Assembly (NCBI RefSeq): GCF_000334915.1
Contig: NZ_AMSF01000060.1
Coordinates: 1 to 45,701, forward strand
Source of the DNA: Dyella ginsengisoli LA-4
Lineage (GTDB): Bacteria; Pseudomonadota; Gammaproteobacteria; Xanthomonadales; Rhodanobacteraceae
Length of the DNA stretch: 45,701 nucleotides
Direction: 5' to 3'
This document shows, piece after piece, positions 7,424 through 15,461 of the stretch (position 1 is the first letter of the stretch; each line of letters begins with the position of its first letter). The position numbers and the translations under genes are program-made. The notes below the pieces were generated by a model. The model was not told the DNA's origin, did no database searches, and saw only the letters and a program-made list of their open reading frames with translations.

Positions 7424-8218
7424 TCAGTCCGCTTCGAACAACCGCTTCAGTTCGGTCCCCGGGTCGACCGCCCGCATGAACGCCTCGCCGACCAGGAACG
7501 CGTGCACGCCGGCGTCGCGCAACTGGCGTACATGCTCGGGCGTGTGGATGCCGGACTCGGCCACCAGGATCCGGTCGTACTCGACCAGCGGCTGCAGCTC
7601 CAGCGTGGTCTCCAGCGTGGTCTCGAAGGTGCGCAGGTTGCGGTTGTTCACGCCGATCATCGGCACCGGCAGCGCCTGGGCGCGCTCGAGCTCCTCGGCG
7701 TCGTGCACTTCGCACAGCACGTCCAGGTCCAGCTCGGCCGCCAGCAGCGAGAGGTTCATCAGCTCCGCGTCGCCGAGCGCGGCCACGATCAGCAGGATGC
7801 AGTCCGCGCCGATCGCCCGCGCCTCGTACACCTGGTAGGGATCGATCACGAAATCCTTGCGCAGGATCGGCAGCGAGCACGCCTCGCGCGCCTGGCGCAG
7901 GAACTCCTCGCTGCCCTGGAAGAAATCCTTGTCGGTCAGCACCGACAGGCAGGCCGCGCCGGCGGCCTCGTAGCTGCGTGCGATCGCACCGGGGTCGAAA
8001 TCGGCGCGGATCACGCCCTTGCTCGGGCTGGCCTTCTTCACTTCGGCGATCACCGCCGGCAGGCCGGCATCGATCTTCGCCTCCAGTGCGGCGGCAAAGC
8101 CACGGGTGCCCGGCATGCCGGCCACGCGCGCGGCCAGCTCGTCCAGGGACAGCATGGCGCTGCGCTCGGCGATTTCTTCCGTCTTGCGGGCGAGGATGCG
8201 TTGCAGGATGTCGGCCAT
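7424..8218 (-). CDS. trpC: Indole-3-glycerol phosphate synthase
   Basis: A 264-residue TIM-barrel enzyme that closes the indole ring in tryptophan synthesis. Signature segments are the N-terminal [12 protein letters not shown], the catalytic [13 protein letters not shown] (Glu and Lys), [28 protein letters not shown] and [11 protein letters not shown]. It is monofunctional, without the TrpF fusion of enterics. The start is ATG 8218; an in-frame upstream extension lacks family similarity. It lies 66 bases downstream of trpD and 5 upstream of the HAD gene. Confidence 0.97.
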   Translation of the reverse strand: MADILQRILARKTEEIAERSAMLSLDELAARVAGMPGTRGFAAALEAKIDAGLPAVIAEVKKASPSKGVIRADFDPGAIARSYEAAGAACLSVLTDKDFFQGSEEFLRQAREACSLPILRKDFVIDPYQVYEARAIGADCILLIVAALGDAELMNLSLLAAELDLDVLCEVHDAEELERAQALPVPMIGVNNRNLRTFETTLETTLELQPLVEYDRILVAESGIHTPEHVRQLRDAGVHAFLVGEAFMRAVDPGTELKRLFEAD

Positions 8219-8284
8219 GGTCGTGGTGTCGTTGGGCGCCGCCGCAGCGGCTGTCAAACAGGGCACCGCGCCCGGGTCGGGGCG

Positions 8285-9334
8285 TCAGGTACCGGCGAGG
8301 CGTCGGGTGGTGGCGACGAACTGCTGTATTTTCGCACGGGCAGCGCCGCTGGCGATGGTCTGGCGCGCCAGGGCAATACCATCGTCGATGCTGTCGACCA
8401 CGTCGGCCGTGTACAGCGCCGCGCCGGCGTTCAGGCAGACGATATCGTGCGCCACCCCATGCACGCCGTTCAGCGCATCCTCCAGCATGGCGCGCGACTC
8501 GGCCACGCTGTCCACCCTGAGGTTGCGGCTGGAGGCCATGGCCAGGCCGAAATCCTCCGGCTCGATCTCGTATTCGCGCACCTGGCCGTGGCGCAGCTCG
8601 CCGACCAGGGTAGCGGCGCCCAGCGAGATCTCGTCCATGCCGTCGCGGCCCCATACGACCATCGCGTGCTTCGCGCCCAGCTGCTGCAGCACGCGGATCT
8701 GGATACCGACCAGGTCGGGATGGAACACGCCCATCAGGATGTTCGGCGCGCCGGCCGGGTTGGTCAGCGGCCCAAGGATGTTGAACAGGGTGCGCACGCC
8801 CATTTCCTTGCGCACCGGCGCCACCACCTTCATCGCCGGGTGATGGTTCGGCGCGAACATGAAGCCGATCTCGGTCTCGGCCATGCAGGCGGCGACCTGA
8901 TCGGGCTTGAGGTCGATCGAGGCGCCCAGCGCCTCCAGCACGTCGGCGCTGCCGGACTTGGACGACACGCTGCGCCCGCCGTGCTTGGCCACGCGCGCGC
9001 CGGCCGCCGCGGCGACGAACATCGAGGCGGTGGAGATGTTGAAGCTCGACGCGCCGTCGCCGCCGGTGCCGACGATGTCGACGAAATGGTCGTGCGGCGG
9101 CGCCTCCACCCTGGCCGACAGCTCGCGCATCACGCGCGCCGCGCCAGTGATCTCGCCGATGGTCTCCTTCTTCACGCGCAGGCCGGTGATGATCGCCGCG
9201 GTCATCAGCGGACTGACCTCGCCGCGCATGATCTGGCGCATCAGCGCGATCATCTCGTCGTGGAAGATCTCGCGGTGTTCGATCGTGCGCTGCAGGGCTT
9301 CCTGCGGCGTGATGGTGATTTCGCGCAGGGTCAT
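8285..9334 (-). CDS. trpD: Anthranilate phosphoribosyltransferase
   Basis: A 349-residue enzyme joining anthranilate and PRPP. The PRPP-binding [21 protein letters not shown] and the [22 protein letters not shown] segments are typical, as is the N-terminal helical domain with [11 protein letters not shown]. The start ATG 9334 overlaps the trpG stop in an ATGA tetranucleotide, so translation is probably coupled. It is a separate protein from TrpG, as in xanthomonads and pseudomonads. Confidence 0.97.
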   Translation of the reverse strand: MTLREITITPQEALQRTIEHREIFHDEMIALMRQIMRGEVSPLMTAAIITGLRVKKETIGEITGAARVMRELSARVEAPPHDHFVDIVGTGGDGASSFNISTASMFVAAAAGARVAKHGGRSVSSKSGSADVLEALGASIDLKPDQVAACMAETEIGFMFAPNHHPAMKVVAPVRKEMGVRTLFNILGPLTNPAGAPNILMGVFHPDLVGIQIRVLQQLGAKHAMVVWGRDGMDEISLGAATLVGELRHGQVREYEIEPEDFGLAMASSRNLRVDSVAESRAMLEDALNGVHGVAHDIVCLNAGAALYTADVVDSIDDGIALARQTIASGAARAKIQQFVATTRRLAGT

Positions 9335-9930
9335 GCGGCGAGCTTCCGTGCCGGCAGGCCGAGGAAGTTGGCCAGCATGGCGTGACCGTGCTGGGTCAGG
9401 ATCGACTCGGGGTGGAACTGCACGCCCTCGATCGGCAGGGTCCGGTGACGCAGGCCCATGATCTCGTCGATCGAGCCGTCGGCGTTCTCGGTCCAGGCGG
9501 TCACTTCCAGGCAGTCCGGCAACGAGCCCTGCTCGACCACCAGCGAGTGGTAGCGGGTCGCCTCGAACGGATCGGGCAGCCCGGCGAACACGCCCTGGCC
9601 GCGATGACGCACCGGCGAGGTCTTGCCGTGCATGATCTGCTTGGCGCGGATCACCTTGCCGCCGAACGCCTGGCCGATCGCCTGGTGGCCCAGGCAGACG
9701 CCGAAGATCGGCAGCTCGCCGGCCATCTCGCGCAGGATCGCCAGCGACACGCCGGCGTCGTCGGGGGTGCCCGGCCCGGGCGAGATCATGATGTGCGACG
9801 GCTTCAGCGCGCGGACTGCCGACACGTCCAGCGCATCGTTGCGCACCACCTTCACCTCCTGCCCCAGCTCGCCCAGGTACTGCACGAGGTTGAAGGTGAA
9901 GCTGTCGTAGTTGTCGATCATCAAGAGCAT
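9331..9930 (-). CDS. trpG: Anthranilate/aminodeoxychorismate synthase glutamine amidotransferase subunit
   Basis: A 199-residue class I glutamine amidotransferase that supplies ammonia to TrpE, and in many bacteria also to PabB. The start is [20 protein letters not shown]. The oxyanion loop [11 protein letters not shown], the nucleophile Cys in [15 protein letters not shown] and the His/Glu of [11 protein letters not shown] complete the catalytic triad. It is the first gene of trpG-trpD-trpC-HAD. Its usual partner trpE is about 30 kb away in this window on the same strand. Confidence 0.95.
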   Translation of the reverse strand: MLLMIDNYDSFTFNLVQYLGELGQEVKVVRNDALDVSAVRALKPSHIMISPGPGTPDDAGVSLAILREMAGELPIFGVCLGHQAIGQAFGGKVIRAKQIMHGKTSPVRHRGQGVFAGLPDPFEATRYHSLVVEQGSLPDCLEVTAWTENADGSIDEIMGLRHRTLPIEGVQFHPESILTQHGHAMLANFLGLPARKLAA

Positions 9931-9965
9931 GGGGAACGCCGCATGGCCGGAAGCGTGGAGCGGCC

Positions 9966-9995
9966 ATGATAGCCAGCCGGCGCCGGCTCGTGCAG
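9966..9995 (-). promoter_or_regulatory. Candidate trpG promoter
   Basis: On the minus strand CTGCAC (9995-9990) and TATCAT (9971-9966) are 18 bases apart, leaving a leader of about 30 bases before the trpG ATG. The leader is too short for a peptide-based attenuator, and no Trp-rich leader peptide is visible. Confidence 0.35.
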
Positions 9996-10072
9996 GCGCG
10001 GTACCGCGCACTTTGCGCCGGAGCCCCCGATCGCGTCATGCTCCGGCGTCATCAGGCACAAGGATCCGTGAG

Positions 10073-10273
10073 ATGGACTACGTGGAAATCGCCCTGCTGC
10101 TCGCCGGCTTCGTGCTGCTCGTGCTCGGCTACCGGCGCAACCGGCGTGGCTGGCTGGTCGCTGCGGCACTGCTGCTGTTCCTGTCGGGGAATCTCGGGCC
10201 GTTTGCCCGGGGAGTCGCCGAAGGCTGGGCGTCCGTGGGCAGCGCCCCCTCAGTGGCCAGCGGTCATCACTGA
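10073..10273 (+). CDS. Small two-helix membrane protein
   Basis: A 66-residue open frame starting with ATG 10073 after AAGGATCC. It has two hydrophobic segments, one around residues 5-20 (VEIALLLAGFVLLVLGY) and one around 27-40 (LVAAALLLFLSGN), separated by a basic RRNRRG turn, so it probably inserts as a hairpin in the inner membrane. No family is recognised. It lies alone between divergent trpG and convergent dauA-like gene. The membrane pattern makes it more likely real than a chance frame, but the ribosome binding site is only moderate. Confidence 0.5.
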   Translation: MDYVEIALLLAGFVLLVLGYRRNRRGWLVAAALLLFLSGNLGPFARGVAEGWASVGSAPSVASGHH

Positions 10274-10282
10274 CCGTCGCAC

Positions 10283-11422
10283 CTAGCGGGTCAGACCAGG
10301 CCGGTCGGGTGCCAGCATCGCCGCGGTGAGCCCCGCATCCTGCAGGTGCGCCGGCAGCGGACGGCCCAGTGCCAGGTTCGCGCAGGCCTCGCCCATCGCC
10401 GCCGAGGTCTGGATGCCGTAGCCGCCCTGCGCGGCGACCCAGAAGAACCCGGGCGCATCCGCCGCGAAGCCGCCGACCAGGTCGCCGTCGGCGACGAAGG
10501 AACGCAGTCCGGCCCAGGTCCGCGTCGGGCGGCGGATCGTCATCGTGGTGGCCTCCTCGATGTGATGGATGCCCAGCGCGATGTCGAACTCCTCCGGCTG
10601 CACGTCGTGCGGATGGGTCGGGTCGGCATTCGCCGCCGAACCCAGCAGCTGACCGGCATCGGGCTTGAAGTAGAAGGTCTCGTCGAGGTCACAGACGAAC
10701 GGCCAGCCAGCGGCGGCCAGCCCGGTCGGTGGCTCGAACACGAACGCCGAGCGCCGCTTGGGCATCAGTCCCAGCGTCGTCACGCCGGCCATCGCGGCCA
10801 CCTGATCGGCCCAGGCGCCGGCGGCATCCAGCAGCAATGGCGCATGGAAGCGTCGATCACCCACGCTCACCGCCCAGCCGCTGCCATCGCGCTCGATCGC
10901 CGTGATCGCCTGGTCCACGTGCAGCACCCCGCCACGCGCCTTCATACCGCGCAGGAAGCCCTGGTGCAGTTCGTTGACGTCGATGTCGGCGGCGCCCGGT
11001 TCGTGCAGGCCGATCGCCGCCGCTTCCGCGCGCAGCACCGGCACGTCGTCGCGGACGCGCGAGCCGTCGTGCAGCTCCAGATCGGGCGTGTCGCGGCGCA
11101 TGGTCTCGAACATCGCGCGCACCTGCTCCACCTGGTCTGCGCGGCCGATCACCGTGGCACCGCGCGAGGTGAGGATCGGCTGCGCAGCGAAACCCTCCGG
11201 CGGACCGGCCAGGAACGGCCGGGTGGCGCGGGTCAGCGCGCGCACCTGCTCCGTGCCGTAGGTCTCGCAGAACAGCGCCGCCGAGCGACCGGTGGAATGC
11301 ATGCCGGCATACGGCTCACGTTCGAGCACGATCACCCGCGCATGCGGCGCGAGGAAATACGCCACCGACGCGCCGGCCATGCCGGCGCCGATCACGATGG
11401 CATCGGCCTGCTCGACGCTCAT
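10283..11422 (-). CDS. DauA-like FAD-dependent D-amino-acid dehydrogenase
   Basis: A 379-residue flavoenzyme of the DAO fold. The dinucleotide-binding loop is IVIGAGMAGASVAYFL near the N-terminus. It matches Pseudomonas D-arginine dehydrogenase closely in HSTGRSAA, the PKRRSAF strand with the substrate-carboxylate arginine, the DETFYFKPDAG tyrosine, TWAGLRSFVADGD and GYGIQTSAAMGEA. By alignment from memory, His48 of the active-site lid is Leu here and Glu87, which holds the cationic side chain of D-Arg, is Ala, while Tyr53 is kept. The substrate is therefore more likely a neutral D-amino acid than D-Arg. It has no signal peptide and overlaps the upstream symporter gene by ATGA. It is last in its operon. 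Confidence 0.85.
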   Translation of the reverse strand: MSVEQADAIVIGAGMAGASVAYFLAPHARVIVLEREPYAGMHSTGRSAALFCETYGTEQVRALTRATRPFLAGPPEGFAAQPILTSRGATVIGRADQVEQVRAMFETMRRDTPDLELHDGSRVRDDVPVLRAEAAAIGLHEPGAADIDVNELHQGFLRGMKARGGVLHVDQAITAIERDGSGWAVSVGDRRFHAPLLLDAAGAWADQVAAMAGVTTLGLMPKRRSAFVFEPPTGLAAAGWPFVCDLDETFYFKPDAGQLLGSAANADPTHPHDVQPEEFDIALGIHHIEEATTMTIRRPTRTWAGLRSFVADGDLVGGFAADAPGFFWVAAQGGYGIQTSAAMGEACANLALGRPLPAHLQDAGLTAAMLAPDRPGLTR

Positions 11423-12657
11423 GCATCTTCTCCGGCGGACTGGCGGGCGACCACGCTGGTCGCGGTGAGATCGCAGGTGACGTTGCCCAGCGTGGCCAGC
11501 GTGTCCGGCAAGGTGTCCACCGCCAGCATCAGGCCCAGTGGCCCGACCGGCACGCCCATCGCCTGCGCCACCGGCAGGTTGGTGGCGATGAAGGTGACCT
11601 GCCCCGGCAGACCGACCGAACCCAGGCTGATCACCACCGCCAGCGCGGCACCGGCGCACAGCGCGGCGGGCGACAGGTCGATGCCGTAGGCCCAGGCGAT
11701 GAACGACGCCGACACCACGTACTGCACCGGACTGGTCAGCCGGCACAGCGACACCGCCATCGGCAGCACCAGCGCGGTGACGCGTTCGGGGTAACCCAGC
11801 CGGCCGTTGGCGCTTTCCAGCATTGCCGGCAGCGAGGCCAGCGACGACTGCGTGCTCAGCGCCACCGCCTGCGCCGGCACGAGCGCGGCGGCAAAGCGGC
11901 GCAGCTTCTCGCCGCCCCAGGTCACTGCCACCGCAAGCATCGCCAGCGTCACCGCGACGTACAGCAGGCATTCGACCAGCACGTAGATGCCCAGCGCGCC
12001 GAGCATGCTGGCGCCGGCGCGGGCGCACACCGCCAGGATCAGCGCGAACACGCCCAGCGGCGCCACCCACAGCACCCAGCGCACGATCACGATCATCGCG
12101 TCGGCGATCGACTGGAAGAATTCCACCAGCATCGCGCGCCGCTCCGGCTGGATCTGGGTGAGCGCGAAACCGAAGAACAGCGCGAACACCACCAGCGGCA
12201 GCATCGCGCTCTGTGCCGCGGCGGCGATCGCGTTGGTCGGCACGATCGAGGTGACCGCCTCCACCCAGCCGGTCGGCGCGGTGCGCGCGGACAGCGGAAC
12301 CGTGGCGTGGCTCAGCGCTTCGCTCAGCGCCGGGTTGTGCGGGAACAGCCGGAACAGCCACGGCGCCAGCAGCGCTGCAAGAAAGGCACCGCCGGTGAGC
12401 AGTACCAGGAACACCACGATCGCCCGCCGCGCCACGCGGCCGGAGGCCGCCGCATCGCTGGCGGTATTCACGCCCACCACCACCAGCGACAGCACCAGCG
12501 GCACCACGGTCATCTGCAGCGCCGCCAGCCACAGCTTGCCGGCCGGCTGCACCACCGATGCCACGGTCTGCGCCATCGACGGATCGAGCGCCGCCAGCGC
12601 CAGGCCGATCGCGGCACCCAGCGCCAGGCCCAGCAACACGCGTGCGGTAGGACTCAT
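11419..12657 (-). CDS. Dicarboxylate/amino acid:cation symporter (SLC1/DAACS family)
   Basis: A 412-residue inner-membrane transporter of the GltP/DctA fold. The first re-entrant hairpin carries the serine-rich ALSTQSSLASLPAMLE motif, and the substrate-binding TM8 carries DTLPDTLATLGNVTCDL, the family pattern with Asp and Asn that bind sodium and the amino group. The seventh helix MAVSLCRLTSPVQ departs from the usual NMDGT motif, so ion coupling may differ. Typical substrates are glutamate, aspartate, neutral amino acids or C4-dicarboxylates. It is coupled by ATGA overlaps to the L,D-transpeptidase gene upstream and the D-amino-acid dehydrogenase downstream, which suggests an amino acid substrate, possibly D-Ala or D-Glu. 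Confidence 0.85.
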   Translation of the reverse strand: MSPTARVLLGLALGAAIGLALAALDPSMAQTVASVVQPAGKLWLAALQMTVVPLVLSLVVVGVNTASDAAASGRVARRAIVVFLVLLTGGAFLAALLAPWLFRLFPHNPALSEALSHATVPLSARTAPTGWVEAVTSIVPTNAIAAAAQSAMLPLVVFALFFGFALTQIQPERRAMLVEFFQSIADAMIVIVRWVLWVAPLGVFALILAVCARAGASMLGALGIYVLVECLLYVAVTLAMLAVAVTWGGEKLRRFAAALVPAQAVALSTQSSLASLPAMLESANGRLGYPERVTALVLPMAVSLCRLTSPVQYVVSASFIAWAYGIDLSPAALCAGAALAVVISLGSVGLPGQVTFIATNLPVAQAMGVPVGPLGLMLAVDTLPDTLATLGNVTCDLTATSVVARQSAGEDA

Positions 12658-13430
12658 CGACCGCCCTCCAGCACCGGCAACTGCCAGTCGTCGCGCACGG
12701 CGGCATAAGCCTTGCGCGGCAACAGCACGAACACCGGATGATCCTCGGGCTTGAGCCAGCCGAGCAGGTTGCGCATCGACTCCGGCGTCATCGCGGTGCA
12801 GCCGGCGGTGCCGGTGGTCGGCGAGGCCCACAGGTGGCCGAAGATGCAGCTGCCGGCGCCGGGCTTCGCGTCCGGGTTGCTGTCGATGACGAAGCCCATG
12901 CGGTAGCGCTGGTCGCCGTGCACGTGGATGTCCCGGCGCATCGGCTCGGACGAGCCTTTCACCGCGGCGGCGCCGACCTGCTTCGCGTCGACGATGCGGT
13001 TGTAGTAGGGCGACTCGACCACGTCCATGCACCAGTCGGTGGCGCTGAGCGCGCGGTATGGCATCGCCGTGGCGATCTGCGGCGCATAGCCGAACGTGGT
13101 GCCGATGCGGAACACGCCGGCCGGGCTGCGGTTGTCGCCTTCGCGCTTGACCGGGCCGTCCTCGCTTGGCGGCTGCAGGCCGAGGCCCCAGGCTGCGCCG
13201 GCCTTGCCGATCACCACCGGCCACGGGGCGCCGACCGCGATCCAGCGGTCGTCCTCGCGCACGAAGCGGCGCAGCGTGCCCTGATCGGTGTTCCAGCCGT
13301 CGATGGTCACCAGCACCAGCTGCCGCGCGCCCTGCCACGGGAGCGCGGCCGGCGCGGCGAAGGCCTGGGCGGAAAGCGTGAGCGCGGCGAGCACGGCGGC
13401 GCGCCGCAGGAATGTGAGCGTGGAGGTCAT
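12654..13430 (-). CDS. Exported L,D-transpeptidase-family (YkuD) protein
   Basis: A 258-residue periplasmic protein with signal peptide (basic n-region, hydrophobic LRRAAVLAALTLSAQAFA, cleavage after AFA). The catalytic domain contains FGHLW with His199 and the T-G-T-A-G-C-T-A-M segment with nucleophile Cys211, resembling the COG3786-type YkuD proteins rather than ErfK/YbiS. Such enzymes form or cut L,D bonds at the diaminopimelate of murein stems, releasing D-Ala. Here it lies between an RpiR regulator and an amino acid symporter, so a carboxypeptidase-like role in scavenging is plausible but not shown. Its stop overlaps the symporter start. Confidence 0.82.
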   Translation of the reverse strand: MTSTLTFLRRAAVLAALTLSAQAFAAPAALPWQGARQLVLVTIDGWNTDQGTLRRFVREDDRWIAVGAPWPVVIGKAGAAWGLGLQPPSEDGPVKREGDNRSPAGVFRIGTTFGYAPQIATAMPYRALSATDWCMDVVESPYYNRIVDAKQVGAAAVKGSSEPMRRDIHVHGDQRYRMGFVIDSNPDAKPGAGSCIFGHLWASPTTGTAGCTAMTPESMRNLLGWLKPEDHPVFVLLPRKAYAAVRDDWQLPVLEGGR

Positions 13431-13454
13431 CGGGAGCCCTGCCTGCCGAAGCGG

Positions 13455-14309
13455 TTACGGTTCGAGGATGTGCTGGATGCGTTCCAGGTTGCCCAGCAGC
13501 TGCGTGCGGCGGTCGTCGTGGCCCTCGCACAGGCGCACGAAGATGCCATCGAGCAGGTGCTGCATCGCCGACTGGTAGAGCAGCGGCTGGATGTAAGGCT
13601 GCTCGTCGTGCGCGGACACCACCAGCGCGAGGTCGGCCAGCGTGCGCAGCGGGTTGGCGGTGTGCCGGGTCAGCGTGACCAGCTGGCCGCGCCGCTCGCG
13701 GAACTGCCGGGCAATCTTGCCCAGCGCGGCGTGCTGGCCGAACTCGGAGATCACCACCAGCACGTCGCCGGCCTGCGCTGCCGCCACGTTGGAGGTCATC
13801 CGCACCATGTCGAAGCTGTGCACGCTGAGGATGCCCAGCGTGGCCAGGCGCAGCGCGAAGGCGCGCACCAGCACGTCGTCGTCGCCCATGCCGAGCAGGA
13901 ACACGCGGCCGCTGCGGCCGGCGCGGTCGATCGCTTCGACCACCGCCTGGATCGTCTCCGGCGCATTGATCACCCGGGTCTCCTCCTCCGCCGCGCACTT
14001 GCGTCGCCACAGCCGGTCGGCCAGCCCCGAACTGGCGGCCTCCTGGGTCGGCGACACCGTGGCGGTCTCGCCCGGTGCGGCGCGGGCGATCGCCTCGCCG
14101 ATCGAGTACTTGAGGTCGGGGTACCCCTTGAAACCCAGCTTCTGGGTGAACTTCACCACGCTGGACTGGCTGATCCCCAGCGCATTGGCCAGCTGCTGCG
14201 AGGAGTAGTCGCGCAGCAGCTGCGCGTTCTCGACGATGAAGTCGGCGATGCGGCGCTCCACCGCCGACATCTGGTCGCGCTCGGAACGGATCTTCACCAG
14301 TGGTGACAT
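13455..14309 (-). CDS. RpiR-family transcriptional regulator
   Basis: A 284-residue regulator with an N-terminal RpiR-type helix-turn-helix (residues 5-75: MSAVERRIADFIVEN, YSSQQLANALGISQSSVVKFTQKLGFKGYPDLK) and a C-terminal SIS domain (from about residue 115) that normally binds a phosphosugar or amino sugar. The SIS domain keeps the LGMGDDD and VVISEFGQ segments in place of the usual G-x-G-x-S and ISxSG loops. RpiR proteins such as E. coli MurR respond to MurNAc-6-phosphate, so a murein-derived effector would suit this locus. It is encoded within the operon it probably controls. A candidate operator is at 18082-18096. Confidence 0.88.
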   Translation of the reverse strand: MSPLVKIRSERDQMSAVERRIADFIVENAQLLRDYSSQQLANALGISQSSVVKFTQKLGFKGYPDLKYSIGEAIARAAPGETATVSPTQEAASSGLADRLWRRKCAAEEETRVINAPETIQAVVEAIDRAGRSGRVFLLGMGDDDVLVRAFALRLATLGILSVHSFDMVRMTSNVAAAQAGDVLVVISEFGQHAALGKIARQFRERRGQLVTLTRHTANPLRTLADLALVVSAHDEQPYIQPLLYQSAMQHLLDGIFVRLCEGHDDRRTQLLGNLERIQHILEP

Positions 14310-14325
14310 GCTCGCGCTCACGCTC

Positions 14326-15423
14326 TCACTCCGACACCGGCTCCAGGCCACGGATCTCGCGGATGCCCAGCCCCGGGGCATCGGTCACGGAAATCTCCGA
14401 TTCGTTGAAGAGTACCCCGCCGTCGACCGGATTGAACGCGCACAGCGAAGGGCCGTCGAGGTCCACCTTGGTGATCACGTCGGCCTTGGCCACCGCCACG
14501 TGCACGGCGGCGGCGACGCTGATCGAGGTTTCCAGCATGCAGCCGATCATGCAGTCCACGCCGTGCATCGCCGCGATGTCGGCGATCTTCACCGCGTTGG
14601 AGATGCCACCGGTCTTCATCAGCTTGATGTTGATGATGTCCGCCGCGCGCAGGCGGATCAGCTCGATCACCTCCATCGGCCCGAACACGCTCTCGTCGGC
14701 CATCACCGGGGTGTGTACCCGCTCGGTGACGTAGCGCATGCCGGCCAGGTCGCGCGCCTTCACCGGCTGCTCGACCAGCTCCAGCTTGATGCCGGCATCC
14801 TCCAGCGTCTGCAGCGCGTACACCGCCTGCTTGGCGGTCCAGCCCTGGTTGGCGTCCAGCCTGAGCAGCGCGCGGCCCTCGACGGCGGCGTAGATCGCCT
14901 TGACCCGCTCGATGTCGACGCCGATGTCCTTGCCGACCTTGATCTTCAGCGACTCGAAACCGCGTTCCACCGCGGCGATCGAATCGGCCACCATCTTGTC
15001 GATGTAGTCCACGCTGATGGTGATGTCGGTGGTGATCACCGGATCGCCGCCGCCCAGCAGCTGGTACAGCGGCGCGTTGTAGAGCTGGCCCCACAGATCG
15101 TACAGGGCGATCTCCACCGCCGCCTTGGCCGAGGAGTTCTTCTCCATCGAGCCCTGGATCAATCCGGTGAGCCGGTTGAGGTCGGCCACCTCCTGGCCGA
15201 TCAGCCGCGGCGAGATGTAGTGGCGGATCGCGTCGACGATCGAGCCGTGGGTGTCGCCGGTGATCACTGCCGTGGCCGGTGCCTCGCCATAGCCGACATG
15301 GCCGGTGTCGGTGCGCATCATCACCACGATGTCCTCGACCTGGCTCACCGTGCGCAGCGCCGTCTTGAACGGCGTTTTCAGCGGCACCCGCAGCATGCCG
15401 AACTGGATGTCTGTGATCTTCAT
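14326..15423 (-). CDS. Dipeptide epimerase (L-Ala-D/L-Glu epimerase type)
   Basis: A 365-residue enolase-superfamily enzyme (MLE subgroup) without signal peptide, so cytoplasmic. Catalytic residues are in place: K160-I-K162, metal ligands D190, E218 and D243, and the second base K267 in NIKLMKTGG. The C-terminal barrel holds VDLDGPSL, that is the D321-L-D323 motif that binds the substrate amino group in known L-Ala-D/L-Glu epimerases and separates them from muconate enzymes. The reaction would turn L-Ala-D-Glu, a murein stem fragment, into L-Ala-L-Glu. Its upstream neighbour is an NlpC/P60 peptidase, the same pairing as ykfB-ykfC of Bacillus subtilis. Confidence 0.9.
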   Translation of the reverse strand: MKITDIQFGMLRVPLKTPFKTALRTVSQVEDIVVMMRTDTGHVGYGEAPATAVITGDTHGSIVDAIRHYISPRLIGQEVADLNRLTGLIQGSMEKNSSAKAAVEIALYDLWGQLYNAPLYQLLGGGDPVITTDITISVDYIDKMVADSIAAVERGFESLKIKVGKDIGVDIERVKAIYAAVEGRALLRLDANQGWTAKQAVYALQTLEDAGIKLELVEQPVKARDLAGMRYVTERVHTPVMADESVFGPMEVIELIRLRAADIINIKLMKTGGISNAVKIADIAAMHGVDCMIGCMLETSISVAAAVHVAVAKADVITKVDLDGPSLCAFNPVDGGVLFNESEISVTDAPGLGIREIRGLEPVSE

Positions 15424-15461
15424 GGGGGATCGTCGCTTCTTGTTCTTCGGGGTGGCCGTGC

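Noticed and set aside
9930-10072. A trp attenuator upstream of trpG
   Set aside because: The space is short and has no leader peptide with tandem Trp codons or alternative hairpins.
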